A stretch of 64,000 nt of DNA. Source: Actinomycetota bacterium. Lineage in GTDB: Bacteria; Actinomycetota; Actinomycetes; S36-B12; UBA10799. The number at the start of each line of letters is the position of its first letter. Position 1 is the first letter of the stretch. Positions 8,712-17,719 of this stretch are shown piece after piece. Below the pieces are notes generated by a model, which had not been told where the DNA came from, did no database searches, and saw only the letters and a program-made list of their open reading frames with translations. Location of the stretch: assembly GCA_020637055.1 (NCBI GenBank), contig JACJWR010000004.1, positions 124,001-188,000 of the forward strand, written 5' to 3'. The translations under genes were made by a program, and so were the position numbers.

Positions 8712-11060
8712 GTGCGTCGTAAGAAGGGCAACCGACGCCGCACTGCCTCGCTGCGCGCAGTTTTCCCCCGCGCCACCGTGGCGGCCGCTCCGCCACCCGG
8801 TCGGGGACGTGTACGGCGCACCGCCCGGGCCGGCACCGTTTTTGTTGTCGGCACCGTGGGGGTCGGTCTGCTCGCTGGTCTCATCCTGGCCCCGGCGGCC
8901 ATGGCAGCCGGTCTCGGTGCGATCCGAGGAACAGACCTGTGGGATGCGATCCCGGTCGAGGTGCCGTTCGATGCCCCGCTGCCGCAGCGGTCGGTGATGG
9001 TGGATCGAAACGGTGAGGTGTTCGCGACCCTCTTCGCCGAGGACCGCATCCCGGTGACCCGCGAACAGCTGTCGCCGCTGTTCGTCGACGCACTGCTCGC
9101 CACCGAGGACGCCCGCTTCTACGAGCACAACGGCGTCGACGTGCTCGGAACGGGCCGTGCCTTGCTCAACAACGCGCTGGGCGGAGATAGGCAAGGGGCG
9201 TCGACCATCACCCAGCAGTGGGTGAAGAACTTGACCCAGGCCGCCGCGGAAACCGAGGCGGAGCGCGATGCCGCCGACGACGTCAGCATCAACCGCAAGA
9301 TCACCGAGGCTCGGGCGGCGGCCGCCGCCGAGGCCCAGTTGAGCAAGGACGAGATCCTCACCCGCTACGTCAACACCGCCTTCTACGGCGCGGGCGCCTA
9401 CGGGATCGGTGCCGCCGCAGCCCGCTACTACTCGACCACCCCGGAGAACCTCACCCTGAACCAGGCGGCGATGCTGGCAGGGGTGCTCAACTCACCCGGT
9501 CTGTTCGATCCGCTGGTCAACCCGGAGGCGGCCAAGGAGCGGCGCGACCAGGTGCTCGACCGGATGGTGGAGGAAGGTTTCACCGACGCGGCCACCGCCA
9601 CCGCCACCAAGGAACTGCCGCTGGAGTTGGCGCCGTCGGTGCCCCCGAACGGTTGTGCGTTGTCGACGTACCCCGTGTACTGCCAGTGGGTGAAAGAATC
9701 GATCACCAATGACCCCTCCTTCGGGCCCACCCCGGAGGCGCGTGCGGATTTGCTCTACCGCGGCGGATTGCGGATCGAGACGCCGCTCGACCCGCAGGTG
9801 CAGGCGGCGGCCCAGAGTGCCGCCGAAGCAGCGTTGGAGGCCACCAACCGGGTGGCGGCCGGGATCGCGGTGATTCAGCCGGGCACCGGCCAAGTGTTGG
9901 CCCTGGCCACCAACCGCCCCTGGGGCTCGGACGAGGCCGCCGGGCAGACCGAGGTGCTCTACCCGGTGTTGCCGAACTTCCAGCCCGGCTCCACCTTCAA
10001 GCCGATCACGCTGGCCGCCGCGGTGGAAGGCGGGTTCAGCACCAAGACCGTGTGGAACGCCCCGGAACGGTACATCCCGGCAAACCTGAACTACCCCGAC
10101 GGCGGTTTCGCGAATGCCGACGACGGTCCCGGCGGACTTCTCACCGCCGAACAGGCGACCTGGCGTTCGGTCAACACCTACTACGTCTGGTTGATCGAGC
10201 AGACCGGCGTGCTGAAGACGGCCGAGATGGCGCAGCGGCTCGGTATGGACAGCATTTCCACCGAGGGTGGACCCGAACCCGTGGGTCCTCGGGATGCATC
10301 GTTGACGCTCGGGGACTTCAACACCTCACCGTTGCAGGTGGCCAACGTCTACGCGACCTTTGCCTCCGGCGGCGTGAAGTGCAACCCGATCGGCGTCACC
10401 GCGTTGATCCGGGACGGATCCGAGCAGTTGCCGGTTGCCTCCGCCGACTGCACCCAGGTGTTGGATCCCGCCGTGGCCGCGACGATCAACACGGTGCTGC
10501 AGAACAACGTGGACGGCTCCGATCCGCTGCGCACGGCGCAGGGAGGATCGATCGGGCGCCCGGTGATCGGCAAGACGGGCACGGCCGGCGACTTCGCCGC
10601 GGCCTGGTTCGCCGGGGCGACGCCGCAGATGGCGACCGCGGTATGGATGGGTGATCCGCGCGGCGGGGTGGCCAACCCGATGGTGGACGTGGTGGCGTTT
10701 GGTCAGTTCTACAAGGAGATGTACGGCGGGCAGGCGCCAGCCCAACTGTGGCAACAGACCATGGCGGCGGCTCACGAGGGTCGACCGGTCGCCCAGTTCC
10801 CGCCCGGCAACAAACCTTCGCTGCCGTCGGTGCTCGTGCCCAACGTCGTCGGGATGCCCCTCGATTCGGCCCTCGGTGCCTTGAACGAGGCCGGGTTCAC
10901 CGTCCAGATCTCGCCTGACACCGCCGTCGCCGCACAGCAACTGCCACCCGACTACGTGGTGGCGATGGATCCGGTGCCGGGAACACCCCGGAAGAGCGGC
11001 ACCCCGGTGATGCTGACCCTCTCGCCGGGGTCGCGAACCGATGTCCAACTGCGCCAATAG
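8712..11060 (+). CDS. Class A penicillin-binding protein (transglycosylase/transpeptidase) with PASTA domain
   Basis: 782 residues, GTG at 8712, fixed by AAGGAGGT at 8700-8707. Basic cytoplasmic tail, one membrane helix (~35-60), GT51 glycosyltransferase domain with ATEDARFYEHNGVD (~130, catalytic Glu) and QGASTITQQ (~160), then a penicillin-binding transpeptidase domain with GSTFKP (SxxK, ~426), SVN (~486) and KTGT (~621). One PASTA domain (~706-773) ends the protein. It polymerises lipid II and cross-links peptidoglycan at the outer membrane face. It is equivalent to actinobacterial PonA1/PBP1a proteins, some of which also end in PASTA. The P450 gene starts 10 nt downstream. Confidence 0.95.
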   Translation: MRRKKGNRRRTASLRAVFPRATVAAAPPPGRGRVRRTARAGTVFVVGTVGVGLLAGLILAPAAMAAGLGAIRGTDLWDAIPVEVPFDAPLPQRSVMVDRNGEVFATLFAEDRIPVTREQLSPLFVDALLATEDARFYEHNGVDVLGTGRALLNNALGGDRQGASTITQQWVKNLTQAAAETEAERDAADDVSINRKITEARAAAAAEAQLSKDEILTRYVNTAFYGAGAYGIGAAAARYYSTTPENLTLNQAAMLAGVLNSPGLFDPLVNPEAAKERRDQVLDRMVEEGFTDAATATATKELPLELAPSVPPNGCALSTYPVYCQWVKESITNDPSFGPTPEARADLLYRGGLRIETPLDPQVQAAAQSAAEAALEATNRVAAGIAVIQPGTGQVLALATNRPWGSDEAAGQTEVLYPVLPNFQPGSTFKPITLAAAVEGGFSTKTVWNAPERYIPANLNYPDGGFANADDGPGGLLTAEQATWRSVNTYYVWLIEQTGVLKTAEMAQRLGMDSISTEGGPEPVGPRDASLTLGDFNTSPLQVANVYATFASGGVKCNPIGVTALIRDGSEQLPVASADCTQVLDPAVAATINTVLQNNVDGSDPLRTAQGGSIGRPVIGKTGTAGDFAAAWFAGATPQMATAVWMGDPRGGVANPMVDVVAFGQFYKEMYGGQAPAQLWQQTMAAAHEGRPVAQFPPGNKPSLPSVLVPNVVGMPLDSALGALNEAGFTVQISPDTAVAAQQLPPDYVVAMDPVPGTPRKSGTPVMLTLSPGSRTDVQLRQ

Positions 11061-11070
11061 AGTCGGGGGC

Positions 11071-12465
11071 ATGGGAGCCAAGCCGAAACGTCACTTCCGG
11101 ACGCCGGCTACGGCACCCGGGCCGACCGGCGGGGAGATGTTGCGGTCGTTCAACCAGATCCGCACCGATGCCCTCGGCTTCCTGGAATGGTCCTGGCGCA
11201 CCTACGGCGACGTCGTGCAGTTTCCGATCCCGACCCCGCCCACCTACTTGGTCACCCACCCCGAGGGGGTGCGTCGGGTGCTGCAGGCGAACCATCGGGG
11301 CTACGGCAAGGCGACGATCCAATACCGCAATCTGGCCCTCGTCACCGGAGAGGGCCTGCTGGCCGCCGATACCGACGCCTGGCGGCGTCAGCGCAAGAGC
11401 CTGCAGCCCGCGTTCCATCCCAGGGCGGTTGTCGCGGTGGCCGACCATGCCGCCGAGGCATCGTTGCGGTTGGCCGATGACTGGCGGGCGTTGGGTGACG
11501 GCGCCGTAGTGGATGTGGAAGAAGCGATGATGCGCACCGCCCTCGAGATCGTCGGGGCGGCCCTCTTCGGGGCTGATCTGCGCGACGACGCGGCCGAGTT
11601 GGTGACGGCCACGCAAGCCGGACTGAGCGCGGTCGTGGCCCGTACGCGCAACCCCCTGGCACCGCCGCTCTCAGTGCCCACACCCGGCAATCTGCGCCTA
11701 CGGCGGGCACTGGCGAGGCTGAATCGTGCGGTGGCGGAGATCGTGGCGGTGCGGCGATCGGCTGCGAGCGCCGACGAGCCCAGGGACATGTTGGACGTGC
11801 TGCTTGCGGACGGCTCGATGTCGAGCGCCGAACTGCGGGATCAGATCGTCACCTTCATCGTCGCCGGTCACGAAACCGTAGCCAGTTCGCTGACGTGGGC
11901 GTGGTACCTGCTGGGCTCCCATCCCGAGGTCGCGCAGGCGGTCGCCGCGGAAGCCGACGCGGTGCTCGGGGAGCGGGTGCAGGCGCGTTTCGACGACCTT
12001 CCCGCCCTCGGCCGGGCCGCTGCAGTGTTCGACGAGTCGCTACGACTTTTCCCGCCGGGATGGCTCATCAGCCGCAACGCGCTGCAGGACGATGAAGTGA
12101 TGGGACACCACATCCCGGCCGGTGCGCTGGTGTTGATCAGTCCGTACCTGGTGCATCGGCATCCGGCGGCCGATCCGGGTGAACTCCGCTTCGACCCGGA
12201 CCGATTCCTGAATGGGCCGCCCTCGCCGGTCGCTGGGACCTACATCCCGTTCGGCGCCGGACCGCGGCTGTGCATCGGTCGGGACATGGCCCGTGCCGAG
12301 GGAACCATCGTGATCGCGATGCTGGCCCGAAGTTTCCGGCTGACGCCGCTGCCCGGGCACGCGGTGATGGCGAATCCGATGGTGATGCTCAAGCCCAAGG
12401 GTGGGTTGCCGATGCGGCTGTCGACGCGGATCGACTCGTCGACCCGAACGCCCCGACCGGACTGA
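11071..12465 (+). CDS. Cytochrome P450
   Basis: 464 residues from the ATG at 11071; an in-frame ATG at 11041 overlapping the PBP gene is the alternative. Hallmarks in order: I-helix VAGHETVASS (oxygen-activating Thr, ~265), ExxR in DESLRLF (~320), and the haem loop FGAGPRLCIGRDMA with the axial Cys (~403). There is no membrane anchor, so it is a soluble bacterial P450 needing separate ferredoxin and reductase, neither of which is nearby. The proximal sequence resembles fatty-acid or terpenoid-type bacterial P450s, but the substrate cannot be assigned. It immediately follows the PBP gene on the same strand and may share its transcript. Confidence 0.92.
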   Translation: MGAKPKRHFRTPATAPGPTGGEMLRSFNQIRTDALGFLEWSWRTYGDVVQFPIPTPPTYLVTHPEGVRRVLQANHRGYGKATIQYRNLALVTGEGLLAADTDAWRRQRKSLQPAFHPRAVVAVADHAAEASLRLADDWRALGDGAVVDVEEAMMRTALEIVGAALFGADLRDDAAELVTATQAGLSAVVARTRNPLAPPLSVPTPGNLRLRRALARLNRAVAEIVAVRRSAASADEPRDMLDVLLADGSMSSAELRDQIVTFIVAGHETVASSLTWAWYLLGSHPEVAQAVAAEADAVLGERVQARFDDLPALGRAAAVFDESLRLFPPGWLISRNALQDDEVMGHHIPAGALVLISPYLVHRHPAADPGELRFDPDRFLNGPPSPVAGTYIPFGAGPRLCIGRDMARAEGTIVIAMLARSFRLTPLPGHAVMANPMVMLKPKGGLPMRLSTRIDSSTRTPRPD

Positions 12466-12502
12466 GTCCCGAATCCGCCCATCGGCGTGGAAGTATGGGC
12501 GG

Positions 12503-13615
12503 ATGCACGACGATGACGTGCCGCGCGGACTCCGGGTGGCTGCGGCCTACTCCTGGCGGCTGTTGGTAATAGGCGCTGTGCTCTACGTGGGTGTGGTGCT
12601 CTTGGCGCGGTTGGAACTCGTCGCCATCGCCGTGTTCGCCGGCCTGATCATCACGGCGCTGGTCGGCCCCATCGTTCGTCTGCTCGACAGGATCATGCCT
12701 CGCGGCCTCGCCGTCGCACTGGGAGTACTGTTCTCCATCGCCGTGGTGCTGGGCATCTTCACCTTCATCGGGGCCGAGGTGGCCAACCAGGTTCCGACCT
12801 TGAGCGTGAAGTTCCGCGATGGCATCGGCGAAATCGAAGACTGGCTGCGCGAAGGTCCGCTGCACTGGGACGCCGAACGGATCGAGACCTACACCGATGA
12901 GGTGCGCGCCTGGGTGGCCAACAACCAGGCATCCCTGGCCGAACGCGCCATCGGCGGTGCCGGCACGGTGGCCGAGGGCCTGACGGGTATGGCGCTGGCG
13001 CTGTTCAGCGCGGTGTTCTTCCTGCTCGGCGGGGAGCGGATCTGGGACTGGCTGCTGTCGCTGGTGCCCCGGCGCCAGCGGCCGCGGGTGGATGGCGCCG
13101 GACTGGTGGCGTGGGGCACGTTCGCCGGCTACACCAGGGGCATCGTCGTCGTGGCCGCCACCAACGCGGTGTTGGTGGCCATCGGGTTGACCATCCTCCG
13201 CGTCCCCCTCTCCGTCCCGCTGGCCCTGCTGGTCTTCTTCGGCTCGTTCATCCCGATCATCGGTGCCCCTATCGCGATGTTCATCGCGGCGATCGTGGCA
13301 CTTGCGGCGCAGGGTCCGTTGACCGCGCTGGGTGTGATCGTGATGATCGCCCTGATTGGCCAGTTCGAAGGGCACGTGCTGCAGCCGTTGGTCATGGCCA
13401 AGGCGGTCAACATCCATCCACTCGCGGTGGCACTATCAGTGGTGGCAGGAACCGTGCTGGCCGGCATCGTCGGAGCGATCGTGGCGGTACCGGTCGTTTC
13501 GGTCTTCTACGCCGTGGGGCGATTCTGGGTGCGCACCACCCCCAGGCAACTCAGCCGGTCGGACAGTGCGCCGCCGCCGCTCGATCCCACGGGCACCGGG
13601 GCCGCTGGCGGTTGA
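12503..13615 (+). CDS. AI-2E family transporter (PerM-like permease)
   Basis: 370 residues from the ATG at 12503. About eight membrane helices in the PerM arrangement: two N-terminal pairs (VLYVGVVLLARLELVAIAVF and following), a soluble region (~95-160), then a C-terminal helical bundle with the family motif GSFIPIIGAPIAMF (~250) and LQPLVMAKAVNIHPLAVALS. Family members export small molecules such as autoinducer-2 or act as Na+/H+ antiporters; the substrate is unknown. It is convergent with hisN (12-nt gap). Confidence 0.88.
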   Translation: MHDDDVPRGLRVAAAYSWRLLVIGAVLYVGVVLLARLELVAIAVFAGLIITALVGPIVRLLDRIMPRGLAVALGVLFSIAVVLGIFTFIGAEVANQVPTLSVKFRDGIGEIEDWLREGPLHWDAERIETYTDEVRAWVANNQASLAERAIGGAGTVAEGLTGMALALFSAVFFLLGGERIWDWLLSLVPRRQRPRVDGAGLVAWGTFAGYTRGIVVVAATNAVLVAIGLTILRVPLSVPLALLVFFGSFIPIIGAPIAMFIAAIVALAAQGPLTALGVIVMIALIGQFEGHVLQPLVMAKAVNIHPLAVALSVVAGTVLAGIVGAIVAVPVVSVFYAVGRFWVRTTPRQLSRSDSAPPPLDPTGTGAAGG

Positions 13616-13627
13616 CCGCTGTACCGC

Positions 13628-14464
13628 TCAGGCGCCGGCAAGACGCTGGATGGCAGCGGCGTGCAGCAGTCCGTTGGACGCCACCATTCCGGCTGGCACG
13701 GTCCAAGAGCCGCCGGAGGCGGCGAGCACGTCGCCGCCCGCGATTCCGGTGACCGACCCGCCGGCCTCGGTGACGATGGGCATCAGGGCAGCCACGTCCC
13801 ACGGCGCGAGCACCGGTTCGGCGGCGATGTCCACCGCACCTTCGGCGACCAGCATGTGGGACAGGAAATCGCCGTAGGCCCGAGTTCGCCAGGCTCCTTC
13901 GAGCAGTCGTTCGAGGGCGCCGGGCGGCCAACCTTCGCGGTCGGAGAATGAGATCGAGGCGTCCGAGGTCGCTCGGACCGCGGACACGTGCAGTTCACGC
14001 ACGCCGCCGTCGACATCGGAGGTGGCGCAGATGCCGGGGGCTGCCCACCAGCGGCGTCCGAGGGCCGGTGCGCTGACAACTCCGATTCTGGGTCGCCCGT
14101 CAGAGATGAGTCCGATCAGCGTTGCCCAGATGGGTACCCCGCGAAGATAGTTGGCGGTGCCGTCGATCGGGTCGATCACCCAGGTACGTCCGGTGAGGCC
14201 ACCCTCGGCGCCGAACTCCTCACCCACCACCGTGTCGTCAGGTCGGCTTTCCGCGATGCGGGCCCGAACGTCGCGTTCCACCGCCCGATCGCCCTCGGTG
14301 ACCGGCGTCCGGTCGGGTTTGGTCTCCACGGTCAGTGCCGCGGAGACGTAGTTGGCCAAGGTGATGGCGTCGGCGTGATCGGCGAGTTCCAGCGCGAAGG
14401 CGAGGTCGTCGGCCCAGGGGCCGGCCGATGATGGATCCGGGTGGCGGGGGAACTCAGTCGTCAT
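13628..14464 (-). CDS. hisN: Inositol-monophosphatase-family phosphatase, probable histidinol-phosphatase
   Basis: 278 residues. Metal-binding motifs of the IMPase superfamily: GEEFGAEGG, WVIDPIDGTANYLRGVP (Mg2+ ligands Asp-x-Ile-Asp-Gly) and LAPWDVAALMPIVTEAGG. Beside rsgA and aroA this matches the Streptomyces and mycobacterial arrangement where the gene is annotated hisN, the histidinol-phosphate phosphatase of histidine synthesis. It is last in the leftward run aroA-rsgA-hisN, 23 nt after rsgA. General inositol-phosphatase activity cannot be excluded. Confidence 0.83.
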   Translation of the reverse strand: MTTEFPRHPDPSSAGPWADDLAFALELADHADAITLANYVSAALTVETKPDRTPVTEGDRAVERDVRARIAESRPDDTVVGEEFGAEGGLTGRTWVIDPIDGTANYLRGVPIWATLIGLISDGRPRIGVVSAPALGRRWWAAPGICATSDVDGGVRELHVSAVRATSDASISFSDREGWPPGALERLLEGAWRTRAYGDFLSHMLVAEGAVDIAAEPVLAPWDVAALMPIVTEAGGSVTGIAGGDVLAASGGSWTVPAGMVASNGLLHAAAIQRLAGA

Positions 14465-14487
14465 GCGTTCACGCTAGTCGGGGTGGG

Positions 14488-15477
14488 TCAGGATTCCCAA
14501 TGCTCAGGCGCGTCTGCCAGGGTGCGCAGAATTCGCCGCAGCGATGCCAGCCGCTGCGGCGGCGCATGACCGTCGGCCACCCAGTCGTCCAAGGCGCAGT
14601 CCGGCTCGTCGTGGGTGCAGCCTCTGGGGCAGTTCTCGAGTCCGCCCGCGAGGTCCGCGAAGGCGTTGACCACCGTATCCGGATCGACGTGGTTGAGCCC
14701 GAAACTGCGCACCCCGGGGGTATCGATGATGCTTCCGCCGCCGGGCAGGTCAAGCAGCACCGCCGAGGTCGAGGTGTGCCGGCCCCTGCCGGTGACGTCG
14801 TTGACCCCGCCGGTGGCCCGGTCTGCGGCCGGAACCAGCGCATTGACCAGTGTCGACTTCCCGACTCCGCTGTGACCGACCAGAACCGTGACCAGACCGG
14901 CCAAACGGTCGGCCAGCACCGCCTCGGCCCCACCCGGCCGGACGGCGCACCAAGGCACGTCGAGATCGGCGTAGGCGGTGAGGAAAGCGGATGGGTCGGC
15001 GAGGTCGGTCTTGGTCACGATTACCAGCGGTCTGATTCCGGCGTCGTAGGCCGCAACCAGGCAGCGATCGACGAAACCCTGCCGCGGTTCCGGATCCGCA
15101 GCAGCCACCACGATTCCGAGTTGGTCCGCATTCGCGACCAACGGCCGTTCCACCGAGGTCACATCGTCGGCGGTTCGCATCAGCAGCGTGCTCCGCGGCA
15201 GCACCTCCACGATCCGTGCCAACGATCCGGGTGCACCGGAGGTGTCCCCGGTGAGTCGGACACGGTCCCCCACGACCGCACGCAGGTGGCCCAGTGCGCG
15301 TGCCTTCATGGCGGTGACAACAGTCAGGTCGCCTTCGAGCTCACATCGGAAGCGGCCGCGATCGACGGCCGTGACGATCGCCGTGACCGCGTGTGCGTGC
15401 CGGGGCCGTTGTTTGGTCCTGGGTCTGGTGCGTCGCGACGGACGCACCCGCACGTCGTCCTCGTCGTAATCACGCAT
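14488..15477 (-). CDS. rsgA: Ribosome small-subunit GTPase RsgA
   Basis: 329 residues. A circularly permuted GTPase, OB-fold first, then G4 (VTKTDLAD), G1 (GHSGVGKSTLVNAL) and G3 (DTPGVRSFG), ending in a zinc knuckle with Cys/His in CPRGCTHDEPDCAL. It matures and proof-reads 30S subunits. Its ATG at 15477 overlaps the aroA stop by 8 nt, implying translational coupling. All expected motifs are intact. Confidence 0.95.
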   Translation of the reverse strand: MRDYDEDDVRVRPSRRTRPRTKQRPRHAHAVTAIVTAVDRGRFRCELEGDLTVVTAMKARALGHLRAVVGDRVRLTGDTSGAPGSLARIVEVLPRSTLLMRTADDVTSVERPLVANADQLGIVVAAADPEPRQGFVDRCLVAAYDAGIRPLVIVTKTDLADPSAFLTAYADLDVPWCAVRPGGAEAVLADRLAGLVTVLVGHSGVGKSTLVNALVPAADRATGGVNDVTGRGRHTSTSAVLLDLPGGGSIIDTPGVRSFGLNHVDPDTVVNAFADLAGGLENCPRGCTHDEPDCALDDWVADGHAPPQRLASLRRILRTLADAPEHWES

Positions 15478-16759
15478 CCGGTGTCACCAGCGCCGTCCAC
15501 GAGGATTCGAATCCGGGCATCGTCTTGGCTGTCGTCGCGACATCGGAGAGGGCCAGGTTTGGCACCCGAAGGCCGAGGATCGCCCCGAACGTGGCCATCC
15601 GGTGGTCGTGGTAGCACTCGACCACGGCGCCGGTCAGCGGACGGGGCCGAATCACCAAACCGTCGGGCAACTCCTCGACGTCGCCGTCGAGGCGCCGGAG
15701 TTCTTCGGCCAGCGCAGCCAAGCGATCTGTCTCGTGGCCCCGCACGTGGCCGAGCCCGGTGAATCGCGACGGTGAGGTGGCCAGGGCCGCCACCGCCGAC
15801 AGTGTCGGCAACAGTTCGCCCACTTCACTGAGGTCGGCCGTGAGTCCGGACGGGCCGTCCGGTGGTCCGACGAGGGTCAGACTGTCGTCGGCATTTCGAC
15901 GGAGTCGCGCACCCATCGCGGTGAACAGGTTCCGCAACTGGTCACCGGCCTGGGTGGTCCGGTGCGGCCAGCCCGGGATCGTCACCTCCCCGGCGGTGAC
16001 CATGGCCGCGGCGAGGAAGGGGCCGGCGTTGGACAGATCCGGCTCGATCGTCACGTCGCCACCGCGGATAGGTCCCGGCGTCACCCGCCACCGGCAGTCG
16101 GTGGGGTCGCTGGTATCCGCGGTCACGTCGACTCCCCGGCTGCGCAGTAGATCCACTGTCATCTCGATGTGGGGCAACGATGGCAGCGCGGCTCCGCGAT
16201 GGCGCAGATTCAGTCCGAGTTCGAACCGGGGGGCGCTGAGCAGCAAACCGCTGACGAACTGGCTCGAGGCGCTGGAGTCGATCGTGGCGGTGTCGCCGTC
16301 GACGCCCCCGGCACCGGTGACCGTGAGCGGCAGACTCGTCCCCGCGACTGCGACGCCGAGTTGCAGCAGTGCGTCGGCGAGCGGTGCCAGGGGTCGTTCG
16401 CGTGCCCTGGGATCGCCGTCGAAGGTCACCGCCCCATCGGCCAGGGCTGCCACGGGTGGCAGGAAGCGCATTACCGTGCCCGCCAGCCCGCAGTCGATGC
16501 GCGGGGAACCGGTGAAACGTCCGGTGGGTTCCACCTCGACGGTGGTGCCGGTCGCAGAGATGCTCGATCCCATCGCTCGCAGGCCCGAGATCATCAACCT
16601 GGTGTCGCGGGCCAGCAATGCGCCGTGCAGGGTGGTCGGTTCGGTGCTGAGAGCGCCCAACACCAGCCAGCGGTTGGTGAGGCTCTTCGAGCCGGGCACC
16701 TCCACCCGTCCACACACGGGGGAGTCGCCCGCGTGCGGTGCCGGCCACGGCTGTGTCAC
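15470..16759 (-). CDS. aroA: 3-phosphoshikimate 1-carboxyvinyltransferase (EPSP synthase)
   Basis: 429 residues from the GTG at 16759; the open frame continues far upstream, but homology begins at VCGRVEVPGSKSLTNRWL, the PEP/shikimate-binding Lys-Ser block. Other family motifs: DCGLAGTVMRFLPP, GDPRARERPLAPL, and YHDHRMATFGA near the C-terminus. It makes EPSP in the shikimate pathway. The Shine-Dalgarno is weak (TGAGCG). It heads aroA-rsgA-hisN and is divergent from the SRAP gene. Confidence 0.93.
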   Translation of the reverse strand: MTQPWPAPHAGDSPVCGRVEVPGSKSLTNRWLVLGALSTEPTTLHGALLARDTRLMISGLRAMGSSISATGTTVEVEPTGRFTGSPRIDCGLAGTVMRFLPPVAALADGAVTFDGDPRARERPLAPLADALLQLGVAVAGTSLPLTVTGAGGVDGDTATIDSSASSQFVSGLLLSAPRFELGLNLRHRGAALPSLPHIEMTVDLLRSRGVDVTADTSDPTDCRWRVTPGPIRGGDVTIEPDLSNAGPFLAAAMVTAGEVTIPGWPHRTTQAGDQLRNLFTAMGARLRRNADDSLTLVGPPDGPSGLTADLSEVGELLPTLSAVAALATSPSRFTGLGHVRGHETDRLAALAEELRRLDGDVEELPDGLVIRPRPLTGAVVECYHDHRMATFGAILGLRVPNLALSDVATTAKTMPGFESSWTALVTPDA

Positions 16760-16846
16760 GTCGCTCAAGATCGGCGCCGGCTCCCACTCGTCATTGCGCC
16801 ATCGTAGTGTGGTCGCCGACGGCTCCACAGCCGTACCATGGCGGCC

Positions 16847-17572
16847 ATGTGCGGTCGATACGCCTCCAGCAAGGAACCGGCTGTGCTCGTCGAGGAGTTC
16901 GACGTCACGGTTCCGCCCCGGGTGGACCTGGCACCGGACTACAACGTGGCACCCACCAAGCAGGTCTATGCCGTGCTCGATCGCACCTTGGAAGGCGAGC
17001 AGGAGCGACTGCTCGCCGATGTCCGGTGGGGGCTGGTGCCGTCGTGGGCGAAGGATCGCGCGGTCGGCAACAGGCTGATCAACGCCAGGGTCGAGACCGC
17101 CGCGTCCAAGCCCTCGTTTCGATCGGCTTGGGCCCGGCGCCGGGCGATCCTGCCCGCAGATGGCTACTACGAGTGGTACACGCCGGAGGCTGGTGCCGCC
17201 GACACCCGCGGCAAACCGAAGAAGCAGCCCTACTTCATCCACCGACGTGATGGCGCCACGCTCGCCATGGCCGGCCTCTACGAATTGTGGCGCGCCCCGG
17301 AGGTAGCCGACCCGGATGCCCCCGGCGCGTGGCTGTGGACAGCCTGCGTGCTCACCACCTCGGCCACCGATCGGCTCGGTCGCATCCACGATCGGATGCC
17401 CATCGCGGTGTCGCCCGAGGCCTGGTCGGACTGGCTCGACCCGTCGTTTGCCGGGGATCCGCATCAGTTGCTCGATCCTGCGGCCACGGCCGAAGAGTTG
17501 GAGGCCTATCCGGTGGCCACCTTGGTGAATTCGGTTCGCAACAACGGTCCGGAGTTGCTCCGGCCGCTCTGA
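16847..17572 (+). CDS. SOS response-associated peptidase family protein (SRAP/YedK-like)
   Basis: 241 residues. The start is set at the ATG of MCGRY (16847), not the ATG 9 nt earlier, because the catalytic Cys must become residue 1 after Met removal. Conserved: CGRYA, APDYNVAPTK (active-site Asn), LINARVETA (Glu), YYEWYTP and IHDRMPI (His). Family knowledge: it crosslinks covalently to abasic sites in single-stranded DNA and shields them. Divergent from aroA, with the sigR promoter 37 nt downstream. Confidence 0.92.
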   Translation: MCGRYASSKEPAVLVEEFDVTVPPRVDLAPDYNVAPTKQVYAVLDRTLEGEQERLLADVRWGLVPSWAKDRAVGNRLINARVETAASKPSFRSAWARRRAILPADGYYEWYTPEAGAADTRGKPKKQPYFIHRRDGATLAMAGLYELWRAPEVADPDAPGAWLWTACVLTTSATDRLGRIHDRMPIAVSPEAWSDWLDPSFAGDPHQLLDPAATAEELEAYPVATLVNSVRNNGPELLRPL

Positions 17573-17608
17573 CTGGTTCACACGATCCGTCCCAACCGCG
17601 ACTGGTCT

Positions 17609-17635
17609 GGAATACCGGGGGAGCGGGCAAGCGTT
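17609..17635 (+). promoter_or_regulatory. SigR/SigH-type promoter upstream of sigR
   Basis: GGAAT (17609-17613) and GTT (17633-17635) are separated by 19 nt, the -35/-10 arrangement reported for SigR/SigH-class ECF promoters (GGAAT-N18/19-GTT). It lies about 85 nt before the first good sigR start, so sigR is probably autoregulated through thiol stress. Confidence 0.7.
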
Positions 17636-17707
17636 GCGCAGGCATTCGCCACTCGGGCGCTGTGGCTGGTCGGGCGACGGTGGCAGATTCGCGACCATGG
17701 ATCGGTG

Positions 17708-17713
17708 AAGGAG
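17708..17713 (+). promoter_or_regulatory. Ribosome binding site deciding the long sigR start
   Basis: AAGGAG with a 6-nt spacer to the GTG at 17720. No comparable site precedes the alternative GTG at 17786. Confidence 0.65.
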
Positions 17714-17719
17714 CATCTC

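Noticed and set aside
16760..17716. Upstream extension of aroA to 748 residues
   Set aside because: The added part is antisense to the SRAP gene, which has an intact catalytic start and motifs; EPSP synthase homology begins near residue 10 of the 429-residue form.
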